Part shown: positions 44,961 to 57,514 of the stretch, piece by piece | How the letters are laid out: the number at the start of each line of letters is the position of its first letter | How positions within the stretch are numbered: the stretch's first letter is position 1 | Origin: Prostheceraeus crozeri | Taxonomy: Eukaryota; Platyhelminthes; Polycladida; Euryleptidae | Assembly: GCA_907163375.1 (NCBI GenBank) | Contig: CAJQUW010011238.1 | Location: 31,560-95,559, forward strand | DNA length: 64,000 nt | Reading direction: 5' to 3' | Position numbers and translations under genes: made by a program | The notes under the pieces: generated by a model | Told to the model about the DNA's origin: nothing | Database searches by the model: none | Seen by the model: the letters and a program-made list of their open reading frames with translations, nothing else

Positions 44961-47780
44961 ATGAAGAGAGGAATATCGATGGTGCTTGCGGCTTTGGAGA
45001 ACATAGAAGAAAATAAACGTGAGTACAACTTATGAATTCCAAATCAAGCCCTAATCCCCTACATCGCCAATCCCTAATCAAAAGAATTGAAATATGGATA
45101 GTCAAGATTACAAAATAGCTAATACGTCGCGAAATTTAATAAAAAATGTCAATTTCTATGTCTTTGTAACTGTACTTCTTCATGTAATTTAAGTAAAAGC
45201 TTCAGTAATAAAATAATGAACTAAATATAAGCTATTAGTTGTAAGGCATTATGATATATTTTAGAAATACATAATTGAAATTAAAGCCTAAACATTATAA
45301 GAAAAGAAACTATACTAAATTAAAATGTATTCATTTATCTGGTCAATTAATTACTTCAAACCTGCAGCTAAGTGAATCACTGGGGTCGGCCCTACCCTTC
45401 CCCCTGGTCGATTTTCTAAAATGAATCAGAAGCAGTGACCAAAATTGATTATTTCATTTATTTTTCCAGCTCGAAACTGTTCAGTATTGTCTGCAGAGAA
45501 AGTTCTCTCCTCCATCAAATCCATCATGGTGGAAAACGATGGACAGGAAAATGACGTACTTCACTACAACGGTGACCATTCATACACTCCAATAATCTCC
45601 AACCCTTCTCCAACCTCTTTGATCGGTGTGAATCAATGTGATGTTTCTTTTGACTTGATACGGGATTTTCCACTCGACAATTCAGTTGGAACTTCAGATT
45701 TATTTGCGGATGTTCTGATTGACATTCCTGCGACGGGCTATTCAGTGGCGATTTCTGATTTGCCCACATAGTACTCGATGATCTACTCAATGGCACAAAC
45801 GATTCACTTGATGCCACAATCGACCCACTCAGTGCCACAAACGATCCACTCGGTGCCAAAAACGATCCACTTGATGCCACAAACGATTCACTCAATGTCG
45901 CAGACGATTTACTTGATGGCATAAGAGACCCGCAGTCGTAAATACTTCTGAAACTCGTAATAACGATACCATAGAGACATCCTTCGAAATTGACGGTGTT
46001 CCTGTCGAACAATTGAATTCAAATTCTTTACCTAATCCAAGCCGGAAAGTGAATAAGCGCATAATGAATAAGAAGTTGAAAGATAACGGTAAATCATATC
46101 AAGATCAGCAAGGCAGAAAACGATTGGAACGCACTTTATTGCCAAGATGCAATCACACAGAGAATGAGAAACGTTTTTATTGCCACCAATTTACTGATGA
46201 GTTGCGATCATGTATTTTCAACAGTTTTTATGAATAGGATCTTCAAGAGCAGCATAATTTCTTTGCAAGACATGTCATAATCGTTAATTCAAAAGATCGC
46301 CCTGATGAATTCAATAAGAAGAAGGGGTTGTCCCTAAGATACCATCTTACTATGACTGATCTGAAAATATCTGTTTGCAAGTCGATGTTCTTATCAACGA
46401 TAGGACATACTTGTGACCAACAAGTGAGAACCGTGATAAAGAAGACTGACAGCGAAGGATTTGTTAACAAAGATGCTAGAGGTGGTGCTCGAAAGGAAAT
46501 CATTCAGAAAAGTATCAGAAATTCAATAAAGGAGCACATCAACTTATACCCGAGAGTAGAGAGCCACTATACCAGAAAAGATTCGACTTGCCACTATTTG
46601 AATCCGACACTTAGTGTATTGAAAATGTATGAAATGTACCAGGAATGGGCTAATAACCAAGTTCTTACCGTGGCATCTTTGTCGACCTACAGAAATGTAT
46701 TCAATAGCTTGAATATCAAGTTCTTCAAGCCAAAGAAAGATCTATGTGACTTATGTGCAACAGCAAACCCGGCTTTTCCAAATGAAGAAACAGAGATGGA
46801 AAGGGAGAACAGAAACACATTGCAATCAAGGTGGGAGGAACATATTTCGGAGAAGAACATCGTGAGGGAGCAGAAAAAAGACGATAAAGAATGTGCCAAG
46901 GTAAATGGAGGGATGGCTGCTGCTGTATTTGACCTGATGCAGGTAGTCTATTTGCCTATTTCAAACAATTCGTCCATATTCTATAAAAGGAGATTATCTT
47001 GCTATTGTTTTACGATATTCGATTTGGGCTCAGGTCAAGGATATTCATTTTGTTGGAATGAAACAGAAGCTCACAGAGGTGCAAATGAAATATCTTCGTG
47101 TGTATTTCACTACCTGAGAGACATCGATACATCTTCTTTTGGATACTAAGAAGATCGCTCTGTATGCTGATGGATGCGCTGGGCAGAAGAAAAATAGCAT
47201 ACTCCTTGCCATGATACACCATTTCCTGGCATCCTCCAAAACGATCGAATGCGTCACATTGACTTATTTTGTAGCAGGACATGGGGAATCTGAAGGAGAT
47301 GCCATGCATTCAACGATAGAGGGTGGAATAAAGCGGGCAGGCAATGTATTCGTTCCTCAGGAACTCACTACAATTACCAAAATGTCATGTCGGAAAAAGC
47401 CATATAAGACCTTCACGTTGGCAAACAATGAGTTTTTTTTGCTCGATTTCAAAAGTTACCGGAACGATATTGGTCTTCTATGCAATAGGACTCTTCGAAC
47501 GAGCTCGAACCATTTAGACTGGACGAAAATAAGAAAGGTTAAATTAGAAAAAGGCAATGATCAAATTTTTTTGAAATTCAGCCACCATTATGATGAATGG
47601 GACATTTTGGACATAAACACAAAACGAAATAGAAATCTAAATGAGCCCAAGCCACTATCAAAAGATCCTGTCAAGCTGTCCAAAGCTAAATATGACGATT
47701 TGTTGTCTTTGCGTCGTGGGACGACCCCAGTTATTCCGCCCGGACATGCCGAATTCTACCGCAGTCTTCCTCATTCTTGA
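44961..47780 (+). pseudogene. Sola-like transposase (spliced, few breaks)
   Basis: Exon 1, 44961-45018 (MKRGISMVLAALENIEENK), ends at GTGAGT; exon 2 begins at 45470 after TTTTTCCAG with matching phase (RNCSVLSAEKVLSSIKS). The N-terminal region is acidic with a 7-residue repeat (45774-45920), followed by a basic stretch, a cysteine/histidine segment (KRFYCHQF) and the catalytic region: VFDLMQVVYLP (first acidic), YKRRLSCYCFTIFDL, LYADGCAGQKKN (second) and GHGESEGDAMHSTIE (third). Frame breaks: a shift near 45765, shift or stop near 45939, a TAG at 46235 within an otherwise continuous frame, and a one-base shift near 47140. About 800 residues originally. Inactive but only lightly decayed. Confidence 0.75.
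45774..45920 (+). repeat. Seven 21-bp tandem repeats coding an acidic heptapeptide
   Basis: Units like ACAAACGATCCACTTGATGCC code (T/K)NDPLDA-type heptads in the frame that continues to the stop near 45940. Because the unit is 21 bp, several frames stay open across it. It lies in the N-terminal part of the transposase, a region expected to be low-complexity. Confidence 0.85.
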
Positions 47781-47789
47781 TACCCTCAT

Positions 47790-48960
47790 TCCTTATTTTT
47801 GATACAATTACAATGTACAAATTATTGCAAATCAATTACACATTAAATGTACTACTGCAATTATCGTTGTTGAAATATTATAGGCTACTGCTCATTGTCT
47901 TCTAAATTCATGTTTTTGATTGAATCAATTATTGATATTTGGAATGTAGGTACTTTAATGATGCATCGATTATGCCTACATGTTTTAATGATATTTGAAT
48001 ATGATTATAGCTAAATACGATGATTGCAATCAAATTAGGCATCGACCTATTCAGTTCGTTAGATAATAAGCGAACCAGTGCATTATTATAATCGTTTATT
48101 TAACATTGCAATACCGTACTCATTAGGCCCTAAAACGTTTTGAAAAAATCTTAATATAAAAATACACAGGCTATACAAGCCTTGTATAACGATGAAATTG
48201 TAAAAGACATCATGTTTATGATTTTAGGCCTATGTTTATGTTAGGCTATAAACTTTACGTTTATGATTTTTTAAACTAGCTAGAAGTAGAAGTATAGTGC
48301 GTAGTTATTACGTACTCACTAAAATCAATGTTCAAATATCAGTCTTAATTTAAAAAGTAAAGCTAGCGTAAGATGTGTTCAGCTTATACCAATGATACAG
48401 ATCTACTTCAAATAGCCAATAATGTAGTCTACAATGCCGTGCCTCCAGCGTACCATCATATTGATCATTTTAGACAATCTTTGTTGCTCGTATAAGCCCG
48501 TATCTTAGCCTACTCATGTAATGACTATAAGGTATAATACACAATTTACATGTATATCTATACATGAAGAGTCTTGATGAGCAGTAATTATAGGCCCCAT
48601 AATTTGTTTCAGAGACAACGGCTAAAAATCTTAGGACCTAAGATATCCTCAGGCCTAGCCTATGGCTATTCTTTTAGGTCGTGTAGGCTAATTCAATTTG
48701 ATAGGTCCAGGCCAATCCCTCTGGCCAATCTTGTTGAAAACACCCTGCGCTTCCATTTACATAATCACATAAACGTTGGAAAATTACAGCAGTTAAAAAT
48801 TGCAATAACTTCTCAAAACTTAGGCTACATCATGTCCTTCATGTACCTATAAGCTAGGCCTACTGCATGAAATAACCAGCCCCCTTTTATGGTCGGGTTT
48901 GTTGCTATCTTAGCTTTTCTGATTATCAGAACGTCTAAGAACTTCAGAATTATACAGCGG
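47790..48960. other. 3' non-coding part of the Sola-like element
   Basis: AT-rich sequence with AGGCCTA-type words repeated several times. A 92-codon frame at 48574-48852 has no domain support. Confidence 0.45.
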
Positions 48961-49277
48961 GTTTCCCTTTTCATTATTGGTTTAACTTAATTATGATTTA
49001 TTATTCCACGTATTTTTAACTGTAATGCGGAAATTAGTTATTCCAAACTCACGTATCATAATAAAACCTTTTAATGACTATACAAAACATCAAATTGATA
49101 AATTACGCCTATATAAGTATAGCTAACTGTCATATAATTGCGTATGTCAAATAAGAAGTCATATAAATAAAAGGTTTGCCTGTACGTCGAAATTTTCTAT
49201 ATTGAAAACCTATTTATGTAATTTTCCACGATTGTCGAAAATTGAGATACGTGAGTTTGGAATGTAGCCGACAATAT

Positions 49278-50072
49278 GTATGTGTGCTTTTTTGAAAAAG
49301 TTGAGTTCAAATTTTAAACTTCTATTTATAGTTAGACGATGACCGAGTCGATAAAACCTGACAAGGTGTCAGCCGGCTCAAGAGTGTTTGCATTGTCCAG
49401 CATTACGTCATTTGCAGACTTGATCAAAAGTGTTAACAACAGATCTGCAGCGACCACTTTCAAAGAAGGGACTATTGTCCATTACCGTTGGCCACAATTA
49501 CTGCAAAATGCAAGCTGTATTGCGTGCATGTGTTAATGCTATTGATTGACTCTGGAAGTGGGTTTTCCGCGAAGTGGGTCTCCGCTAAATGGAGTGAAAC
49601 TAATACCACCATTCAAAAGTGCATTCGAAAGAGCATTCGGCAATTGTGCTGTATCAAATTATTTTACGACTGAGTATCACGGAGCGACTGAATATCAGAA
49701 CCATCAAAATCAGAAGCGGGACTTTTCAGAGCTGAAAATTGCCCGGGTAAATCTAACGATAGTCTCATGGATCGAATGATGACATTCTACATGGCAGAAT
49801 TCTACCGGGGGACTCTGCATAGCTAATTCTTTTGGTCATTGTTAACCATATTCAACCGAACACATACAGTTGAAAGCATTCACTGAAAGCTCTCCAATAA
49901 TTGAAAATTGAAAGCTCTTCAATAAGCATGCGCATCAATAATTCCAAACCATTAGGACTACGGTGTCATACAAAACATTTTCATTTACGACATGTATACA
50001 TAACTACATGTATACATGACTACATAAAAGTGTATCATTGCTAACTGGGTAAGTTTACAGAGATGTTATAAC
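49278..50072. other. Unassigned; possible short host exons
   Basis: A 65-codon frame (49339-49536, plus, MTESIKPDKVSAGSRVFALS) starts with ATG soon after the right end of the Sola-like element. Frames at 49488-49673 and 49546-49779 overlap it. No domain or clear splice pair; coding status unknown. Confidence 0.25.
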
Positions 50073-50912
50073 TAGGGCTGTGCACGATGCAACGTTTTTT
50101 TCTGCTGGCTCGATTCTAGGGACGGTGCACCGAAATACGACGCAAATTTCGACCAATTGGATATTTCACTATCATTTCAATTATAATCAACTACTCTTCC
50201 TTATATCTTAGTAATAGCAACTTTATGGTGGGAAGATGATTTCAAGTATACACTATAATAAGTCCAGCTAATAGAGCAAATGTGGGCTACTTGCTAATGC
50301 AAGACTTTAAATTTATATAGCTAGCATGAGAATGCGGTCTATTACAGAGATGCTGCTTGAAGACGAGTACAAGATGTTGACCTTCCTGGAAAGCAATTTT
50401 TTGCTTGTGTGGCTCATGGTTTTGTAGAAGTTTGTAAGTAGACGGCATTCATGTCATACTTTTGAATCTTTTGCATTTCCTCCTGTTGTCAGGTATTGCA
50501 ATTTTTGTCATTATCTAGTTGTTAAGACTTAAGAGGATAATTTACATTTTCTGTTTTTCATGGGAACTATCATATAGACGTTTGGCTTAGGGTGGGAGTC
50601 ACTTGCAAGTTTTTGAAAATAAAGTTGAAAGAGGCCTGCGTGTGTGAAAGTCAGTTTCTGCTTCTTCAGCATTACTAGAATTGTCCTAGCACATAATTTT
50701 GTATTTAATTCTACAAATATTTACACTTGATAAAGGACAGATGTATATACTTTACAGATTTTAGGGACTTGATAAAGATAGAGGACGATCTATAATAGGA
50801 AATAGCTTATTTTTCGGTATTGCGGAATTATTGCTTTTAGTTTAACATTTGAAAAGGACCGGTTGTCAGAGCACCGATTATCATACCGGGTGCAACGATG
50901 TGCATAGCCCTA
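50073..50912. mobile_element. Non-autonomous hAT-like element, 840 bp
   Basis: The ends read TAGGGCTGTGCACGATGCAA and, inverted, TAGGGCTATGCACATCGTTG. TAGGGCTGTGCA-type ends are common in hAT families. No clear 8-bp target duplication was found and there is no coding capacity. Confidence 0.7.
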
Positions 50913-51320
50913 ACTACAAGCTTAATGCAAGTCAGATATTACTATTCTTATAGATAGGTTCCTTGTTACAATACGGAGATATAATGTCAGAATGGCCTAA
51001 TGCCTGGCAAATGACAGCACTTATAATCGTTTGTTATGAGAGCAACTTGTGTGTTGGAACAACGGGACAACAACGCTGTGTGGGAATTCCCATACGATTC
51101 CCATTCTGTGGCGTGGGGCAGTATTGGAATGAAAAATCGCAGCAAATTGTCGGCATTGATTACCGAACTATTTAGTATCAATATTATCGATCACGTATTA
51201 TTATCAACATATATTATCAACAAATTATCGAACTACGCAATTGGCTTTGCAACGACGATTTGTAATTCCGACGACTTGAACCCTGTATATAAATATTGTA
51301 AATTTATTGTTTTTCTCCCA
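50913..51320. other. Unrecognised DNA ahead of a Penelope-like tail
   Basis: Frames at 50963-51175 and 51036-51332 have no domain motif. Confidence 0.35.
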
Positions 51321-51328
51321 TTTGTACA

Positions 51329-51364
51329 CTGATAAAAAGGTGGTGAATCCACCTGAAACATGTA
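51329..51364 (+). ncRNA. Degenerate hammerhead-like motif
   Basis: CTGATAA, then a well-paired stem II (AGGTGG with CCACCT), then GAA-ACATGT-A, so stem III is again a 6-nt palindrome. The core departs at one position (A for G) and two extra As precede stem II. Stem I is not evident. A purine-rich AAAAAAAGAAAAGTAATTG tail follows, as after Penelope-like terminal regions. Confidence 0.35.
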
Positions 51365-51904
51365 TAGTTGTTTCCACAAGAGTCGTTCTTCCTTAAAAAA
51401 AGAAAAGTAATTGTACTGCAATACTTACTTTTCCTCACCAATTTCAACGACTGAGAGAATACCTGAAGTGTGACTTCTGGTCGACTTTGCCAGTTTTTAG
51501 ACTATGCGTTCAAGCATTCCGTAGTACATATACATGTACATCTAGTTGTCTGAAATTACAGCCAATAGAGCCGGAGTAACCATATAAATGTAAAACAATT
51601 TTCTGGAAAATATCGCTGAAGTACTAAAACTTTGTGTGATTATGCCTAGTCTATTAATGGTATGATTTCAGGTTTGGTCCAGTTAGAATCACGGAGTTTG
51701 GATTGAGTTGACCAACAGGATTCAAATTGGTTTCGTTTTTTAACTACGAAATCTTTCGATCCTACGAAACCTACGATTCTTTCGCATTGAGTCAATTATT
51801 TCGCGACTACACACTCTCACGGCATACCGGCACATTTGATTGCAGGGTGTTCGATACCTCTGTCATTTCCATACTTCCTGTGCATTTTGAGCATCACAAA
51901 AAAG

Positions 51905-52615
51905 CAAGGATGCGGAGTCCGACTCCGGGGTTTGATAGGACTCCGGTTTTTGATAGGACTCCGATTCCGACTCCGGGTGACAAGTGTAAACGCCTAGTTC
52001 TCGTAACCTACATTATAGGCTTACCTGAGCCTGATTTTAGTGAACATTGCTGTATCAGATCAATCATTTTCTATGAAAGTCTACCAACTTTGCACATCAC
52101 TTGTTGATGTGTGATTCATACGGCTTTTCTCCAGTCTCTACCAGGCAGGAAAATCTCGCCATACCTTCTCCAAAAAAAGATGAGCACACTTTCGATTTTA
52201 ATATGCGCTTTGGAGGATAAATCGCGCACGATTAACGTGAGGGTAAGGGGCAATGTTCTCAAACAAGCTAATATTTTACTTCTGTCTCTAATGTGACCTT
52301 TGGTGCCCAGATGTGATCGAGGCCAGGAAGGCTTGTCTTCTCTACTAAATCACCGACTGAAACGACAATCCTTTTTTCACTATCACGGTTCACTCCCTCA
52401 ACTATTACAAGCTTTGCATGTACTGCTGTCTCTGTACTTTTGTTTGACGGAGAACGTTGACATGAAGACAGTGACAGTTATGCACGAGGATAAGTAATTT
52501 GTTTGTATTATATTTCGGGTCTAGTTATAGGCCGGAGTCTGGAATCCTATCATTCCATAAGGCTCCGACACCGGCAAATGTGATAGGACTCCGGGACTCC
52601 GACTGCGCATCCCTG
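51905..52615. mobile_element. Non-autonomous hAT element, 711 bp
   Basis: The ends are CAAGGATGCGGAGTCCGACT and, inverted, CAGGGATGCGCAGTCGGAGT, with GGACTCCG-type words repeated inside both ends. Flanks CAAAAAAG (51897-51904) and CTAGAAAG (52616-52623) agree at 6 of 8 positions and look like a worn 8-bp duplication. GGATGCGGAGTC ends are typical of a widespread hAT group. No transposase. Confidence 0.78.
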
Positions 52616-52623
52616 CTAGAAAG

Positions 52624-53344
52624 TGGAATTATAATCACATATATGCGGGAAAAAGCTGAATTTCTGGAAAACATGATATATTTGTGAGAAAAACAAAATT
52701 TTCAGCACCTGATTAGTGTTCAAATAAGTTACATTTCAAGTTCACGAAACATTACAAGAACATCTTTTTATATTACGATAATTTGAAACATTTGCAGTAG
52801 AAAAATTAAAGTTCGCTTTGTTGTACAATCTTTATTTTAAACTTCAGAGATAACATAATCATTTTATATTGTTAGAGCAGTTTTCTCTAGATAATAGCAC
52901 ATTTTCTTCAAGCAACTGATACAGAATGGATTTCCATCTGTAAAATATTTGCAAGTTTGTGATATGCATACTATCGATCATCGCATTGAGTTTAAGGAAA
53001 AGGAATTTATTGCCATTTGAGAAAATGTATCAAAGTTTCTATGCATTTTCGCTTTTGGCAATTGTAGTGCATTAGTTTTTCTAAACATCAACGTCTGTAT
53101 AATAGAAGGTGTTTCTAAAAGAATCATTCGATTTCATTGTGCTATATTTATCAATTAAATTAGCACATACAAGTCTCGAAATAAGTTTCAAAATGCTTGG
53201 CTGTCTTGACGTTCTGCATTCTGGGGCACACCAAAGCTTCTTCACAGATGTCAATTCTTGGGCAAATGTTTTTGCACAATCAACAGCTGTTCTATATGGC
53301 ATCCTCCGAATCGGATTCAACTGCAACAGGCTATAAACAAAAGA
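52624..53344. other. No recognisable gene
   Basis: AT-rich, with only short frames. Confidence 0.5.
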
Positions 53345-53346
53345 TA

Positions 53347-53810
53347 CCGTATATACTCGCATATAAGCCGATCTCGCATATAAGCCGACCATCTAAAATT
53401 GCTTTAGAATTACCAGTTTTTGCAAAAACCCGCATATAAGCCGGTACTCAACATATCTAATTTTACCTATTTTTTTTGTCATATAAATTGTTACTGTAAA
53501 GATGATAATGCTTGCTTATTTTTAACCTACTAAAGAAATAGAAAAATTTTTTATTTTTTTTTAAGAAACAACCAACCAAACCACCAATGACTTGGTACAT
53601 TCAACCTTACTAGCCTTGGTTACGCTAGACCACTGGTGGTCACACAAAAAAAAAAAGGCAGATAGCGATGAAACGTTGGATGGAAAACAAAATTTTGCTG
53701 TACTTGTTTTTGTGTTGTGTTTTTTTTTATTACGCAACCGACCCCCTATCCCCTGATTTTTATATTGTATTTTTTTATTCTAAACTCGGCTTATATGCGA
53801 GTATATACGG
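53347..53810. mobile_element. MITE with perfect 25-bp terminal repeats and TA target
   Basis: Both ends begin CCGTATATACTCGCATATAA and match perfectly over 25 bp, flanked by TA on each side. CGCATATAAGCCG recurs twice more inside the left end (about 53376 and 53431). The perfect repeats suggest a young copy. Elements with very similar ends occur in many animals, but I cannot place the superfamily from sequence alone. Confidence 0.85.
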
Positions 53811-53812
53811 TA

Positions 53813-56800
53813 ATTTAGAAAACCAACTTCAGTTCTGAAGGAAGCAATATATCTTCTTTTGTGCCTCATATTCAGTAACGAGATCACATTATTCGTCAGA
53901 ACATTGAGCCGTCATGATATAAGGATTGGAACAACAGGATGTTGCGCCAACGCTCTGGCATGGTTAAGTCCGGCGATTCATGACATTCAGAGAGCTCCCT
54001 CAACGATGGATCAGTTGCCTGCACATCTAGCATTGTATAAATGGCTACCGAGATCACAGACCCAACAGTTTGTGATTTATTTCTTTGATCATGATGTGAA
54101 GGGAATTTTCTTTTCTACACGGTTCTCACACAGTGTGGCTTTCATCAAACGTTTGTTAATTAAACATTGAACATTGATTATTGTCCAATCATAATAAAAA
54201 GGCCTGAGAATTAGAAAAGTTCACCGCAATGTAAATCATCGTAGAAAAAATAATAGCCAATTTGTGAATTGATTCATGGCATTTTAGAACAAAACACTAA
54301 AACATCGTGATGTTTGATCCAACATACTGTAATCAATGGATACAGATTCCGCACCCAAGCTAATGCATTATGCTCCTATCTTGCGTGCACTCTCCATGCA
54401 TGCTACAGTAAATCTGACACAATGGCATGACCCACAAATAGAATAAGAATCAATTCCGACAGTGCATTATTGCAATAACGCACTATGATAACACACTGCT
54501 CTGCTACCAAAAAGTTATCGGAAAGCAAATGTATATAAGTAGATGTATAGGTAAATGCAGTCAAAGTACTTCATATGTACAACTAATTAGATAGTGCAAT
54601 AAAATAATCAATTTCCTTTGCCCACTTTTCATGTTCACATCTGAATTAGTGAATGATTTTTATGGTTCTGATCATCATCTTGATTGAACTCATTTTCATG
54701 CACATAGTCCAATGTGAACTTCCTGACCTTGTTCGGATGTAACAGTCGCCTGATCAATTACATATTTTTAAAACAATTCACGCTTAGTGGGCGTAAATGC
54801 ATGCATCCACTACATTCTCACATATACAGTATATTGCAGTCTACTTTCACAGACTACATCTCAATATCTAATATCAGCAATCATCCTACCATTGTCGCTT
54901 AATAAGTCTTTGACATGTAATCTTCAGACCAAACATTAGAGTGGTGCATATTCATGCAGTGTATGCCATGAACTATTCAATTGCATGAATTTGAAATCAA
55001 AAAAATGTTAAAAGAAATATAGTTTTCTTGACCTAGTATCAGGTTGCCTTATGGTAGTAGTTGAAATGAATGAATTTGCAAATTATAGTAGCATCCCCAT
55101 CAGCTTAAAATTGTAGCTTGTATGTTGTAGATTTTAATGCCACTATGTGCCCCTTCTATCGAAAACCTCAAATGAGATGCTAAAACTCAATCATTCTTGA
55201 GCTTTCTTCATTTGGATCATGCGCTGAATAATTTTTCATGTCGGAATAATGAAAAGTATAAAAATAAGTTGTGAGCTCTTCAACTTAACTTTTCTTTTGG
55301 ACTAGGATTTCTATTATTACCTGTTACTGAATTCTAAAATTCAGTAGTAACGTAGCACATACGCATGTTGGTAAAAAGTATCATAATATGCATAAGACTC
55401 ATTAAAATTGCAAGAGTGCAAGCCTAGCCTACTACGTGTGCTATCTACTATCACAATTCCTTTCTATACATGCGTCATACCAGTCCTCCATGAATTATTC
55501 TTAACATGAGCACTGTGTATCATTTCAAAATTGAGTTTGGGTCTTGGATAATCGATGAAAACCTTGTGTTTGGGTTGATTTTTACACCAGTCTATGATAA
55601 TTAGTGTAATGTGATTAGGCCTACCTGGGTTAGGAATAAAATTTTATATATTTCATATTTTTCAATGCAAATTTCAAATATTTTGATTTTCTCAGATATT
55701 TTCTAAATATTTCTAAGTTTTTTGGACTATCTTAGACACATTTAGGATACCTCACATATTTTGCGTCTTGTTTTTGCTCTAAAGCCAAAATATGGGAAAC
55801 CGGGGAACATCGGCAGTCGCCATATTGCAAACTGTATTTCACATGTCTATGGAACATTGAGTAGTTGAAACAGCATGCTAGTTGATTAAGACACGCAAAA
55901 ATTATATTTTTTTATTATTTCGAAGGATTTTTGCAAGATTTTCCCTCCATATCATTTTTTCTTTTAATGAAACATTAAATTTCCGTTTTATCTGCATATT
56001 GAATTATAATAATGGAAAAGTAAAGGGCTTGCTGCAACATCATTCATTATTATTCTTGAAAAAGCACTTTAAAACTTATTGATGACTTAAAATTGTTGTA
56101 CATGAACCAAATTTTCGCTGCTCAGCCTGTGTCAGGAACATAATGTGATTTCAGTGCTCCGACATTTTGTGAAGGCATGAAGATTTAGATATGTGTCGGT
56201 TATGGTAAAAATTTTGATTTTTGAATAATTGTCAGATATTATATAAACTGCTGCTTTCCACTTATTTGCTATATAAAATTCAAAAAATTGATTGATTGAC
56301 ACAGAGGCTTTATTAGCGATACATAACAACTGCTGCATGATGACTTCTTTCTTACAGCAGAGTGGTTGGGAAAATCTTTTGACTGTGTCTCGTTCACAAC
56401 TTCTCAAAGGAACTGCTAGATACCAAATACGATTGAAGTCACGAAGATCCTACTTTTATACTAATAATGATGAAATTACCGATATTATGTTGGATATATA
56501 ATAGCTTTGTCATGGTTTTAATTGCTTTTGAAAAACACTTGACTAAATACTTATTAGAATTTCATGAATAATCCTCGCATGATTAACTCAGGAAGAATAT
56601 TTATCCGTCAGTCAATTCTGCTAAGTTTTGCACAAAAGGGAATCTAATATACATGCACAAGCTAATTAATTGTGTTACACATTTAAACTTCTTTTATTCT
56701 ATTCAATTTACCTTTCTTGTCTTCCAATTTTCTTATCTTCAGTCTCAAGATTATTTTTTGGGAAATATTTTCCAATCATTGTCCAAAGACTGTATTATGT

Positions 56801-57507
56801 TGAATAAAACATGGCGTATTTTAACATGTTGTTTGGGTTAAAGCATGTCCTTTGTTTTTAAAGAAGCCTTCATTTGATAAATTGATGTGAAACTTACTCA
56901 TGTAAAATGATACAGACCTAAATGTTAATAACTTGTTCCAAGCTTTAACAACTGTCATTTGATGTCTAGATGGATTTGACAGCTATGCTCAGTACCTGAT
57001 AAACCCATGAGCGTAAAGTGTGATTGCCACATGTTGCATCTCACTACATAATGCAAAGTTTAAAACTGAGGAACTGTAATGTCAAAGAGGCATAAATAAC
57101 AGTTGTGATGCGATATCACAATTGAAACAATATTTGGAAAATGATTTTAAAACAAATTATATGAACTATGCTTCATGCATTATCTCAGAACTTTGTTTCA
57201 AAGATGGATCTAAAACTACGCTTTTGAACATGAGATCTGTACTCTGTCATCAATATGGTTGTAAAAAGTCGTCTTTCAAACATGTTTTTAACTGTAGTTA
57301 CAAGCATGTTTTTTAAACAGTTAATACAAATATGACTTCAGTTGCATAATGCTTTCAGATATGATTGATAAGCATGATATAGGTGTTACTTGATAGCCGC
57401 TAAATGATATTTCATTCTAAGCGAGAATAGATTAATGTAAGTAAGCCAGTAATCCCATTGTCTATCCATGGTCTGCTAGAGAGACAAATGCAAAATGTCT
57501 AGAATGC
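53813..57507. other. No recognisable gene or element
   Basis: A long AT-rich stretch; the longest frame is 103 codons (53859-54170) without motifs. Probably intergenic or intronic DNA of the host region. Confidence 0.5.
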
Positions 57508-57514
57508 TTTCAAG

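Larger units (their letters stand above)
44325..49273 (+). mobile_element. Large Sola-like DNA transposon, 4.95 kb
   Basis: ATAT lies directly outside both ends (44321-44324 and 49274-49277). The terminal repeats share GTCGGCTACATTCCAAACTC and continue with ACGTATCTCAA. Subterminal copies of ATTCCAAACTMACGTA occur near 44512, 44630 and 49040. A long hairpin lies at 44725-44786. The encoded transposase has the YxDGCxGQ motif, which I recall from Sola-type transposases of arthropods and cnidarians. The 4-bp duplication agrees with Sola. The superfamily call is tentative; that it is one transposon with these ends is strong. Confidence 0.8.

Noticed and set aside
45524-46012. A long minus-strand serine-rich frame (162 codons)
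   Set aside because: It is the shadow of the 21-bp coding repeats and the Sola-like gene on the plus strand; the 21-bp unit keeps all frames open.
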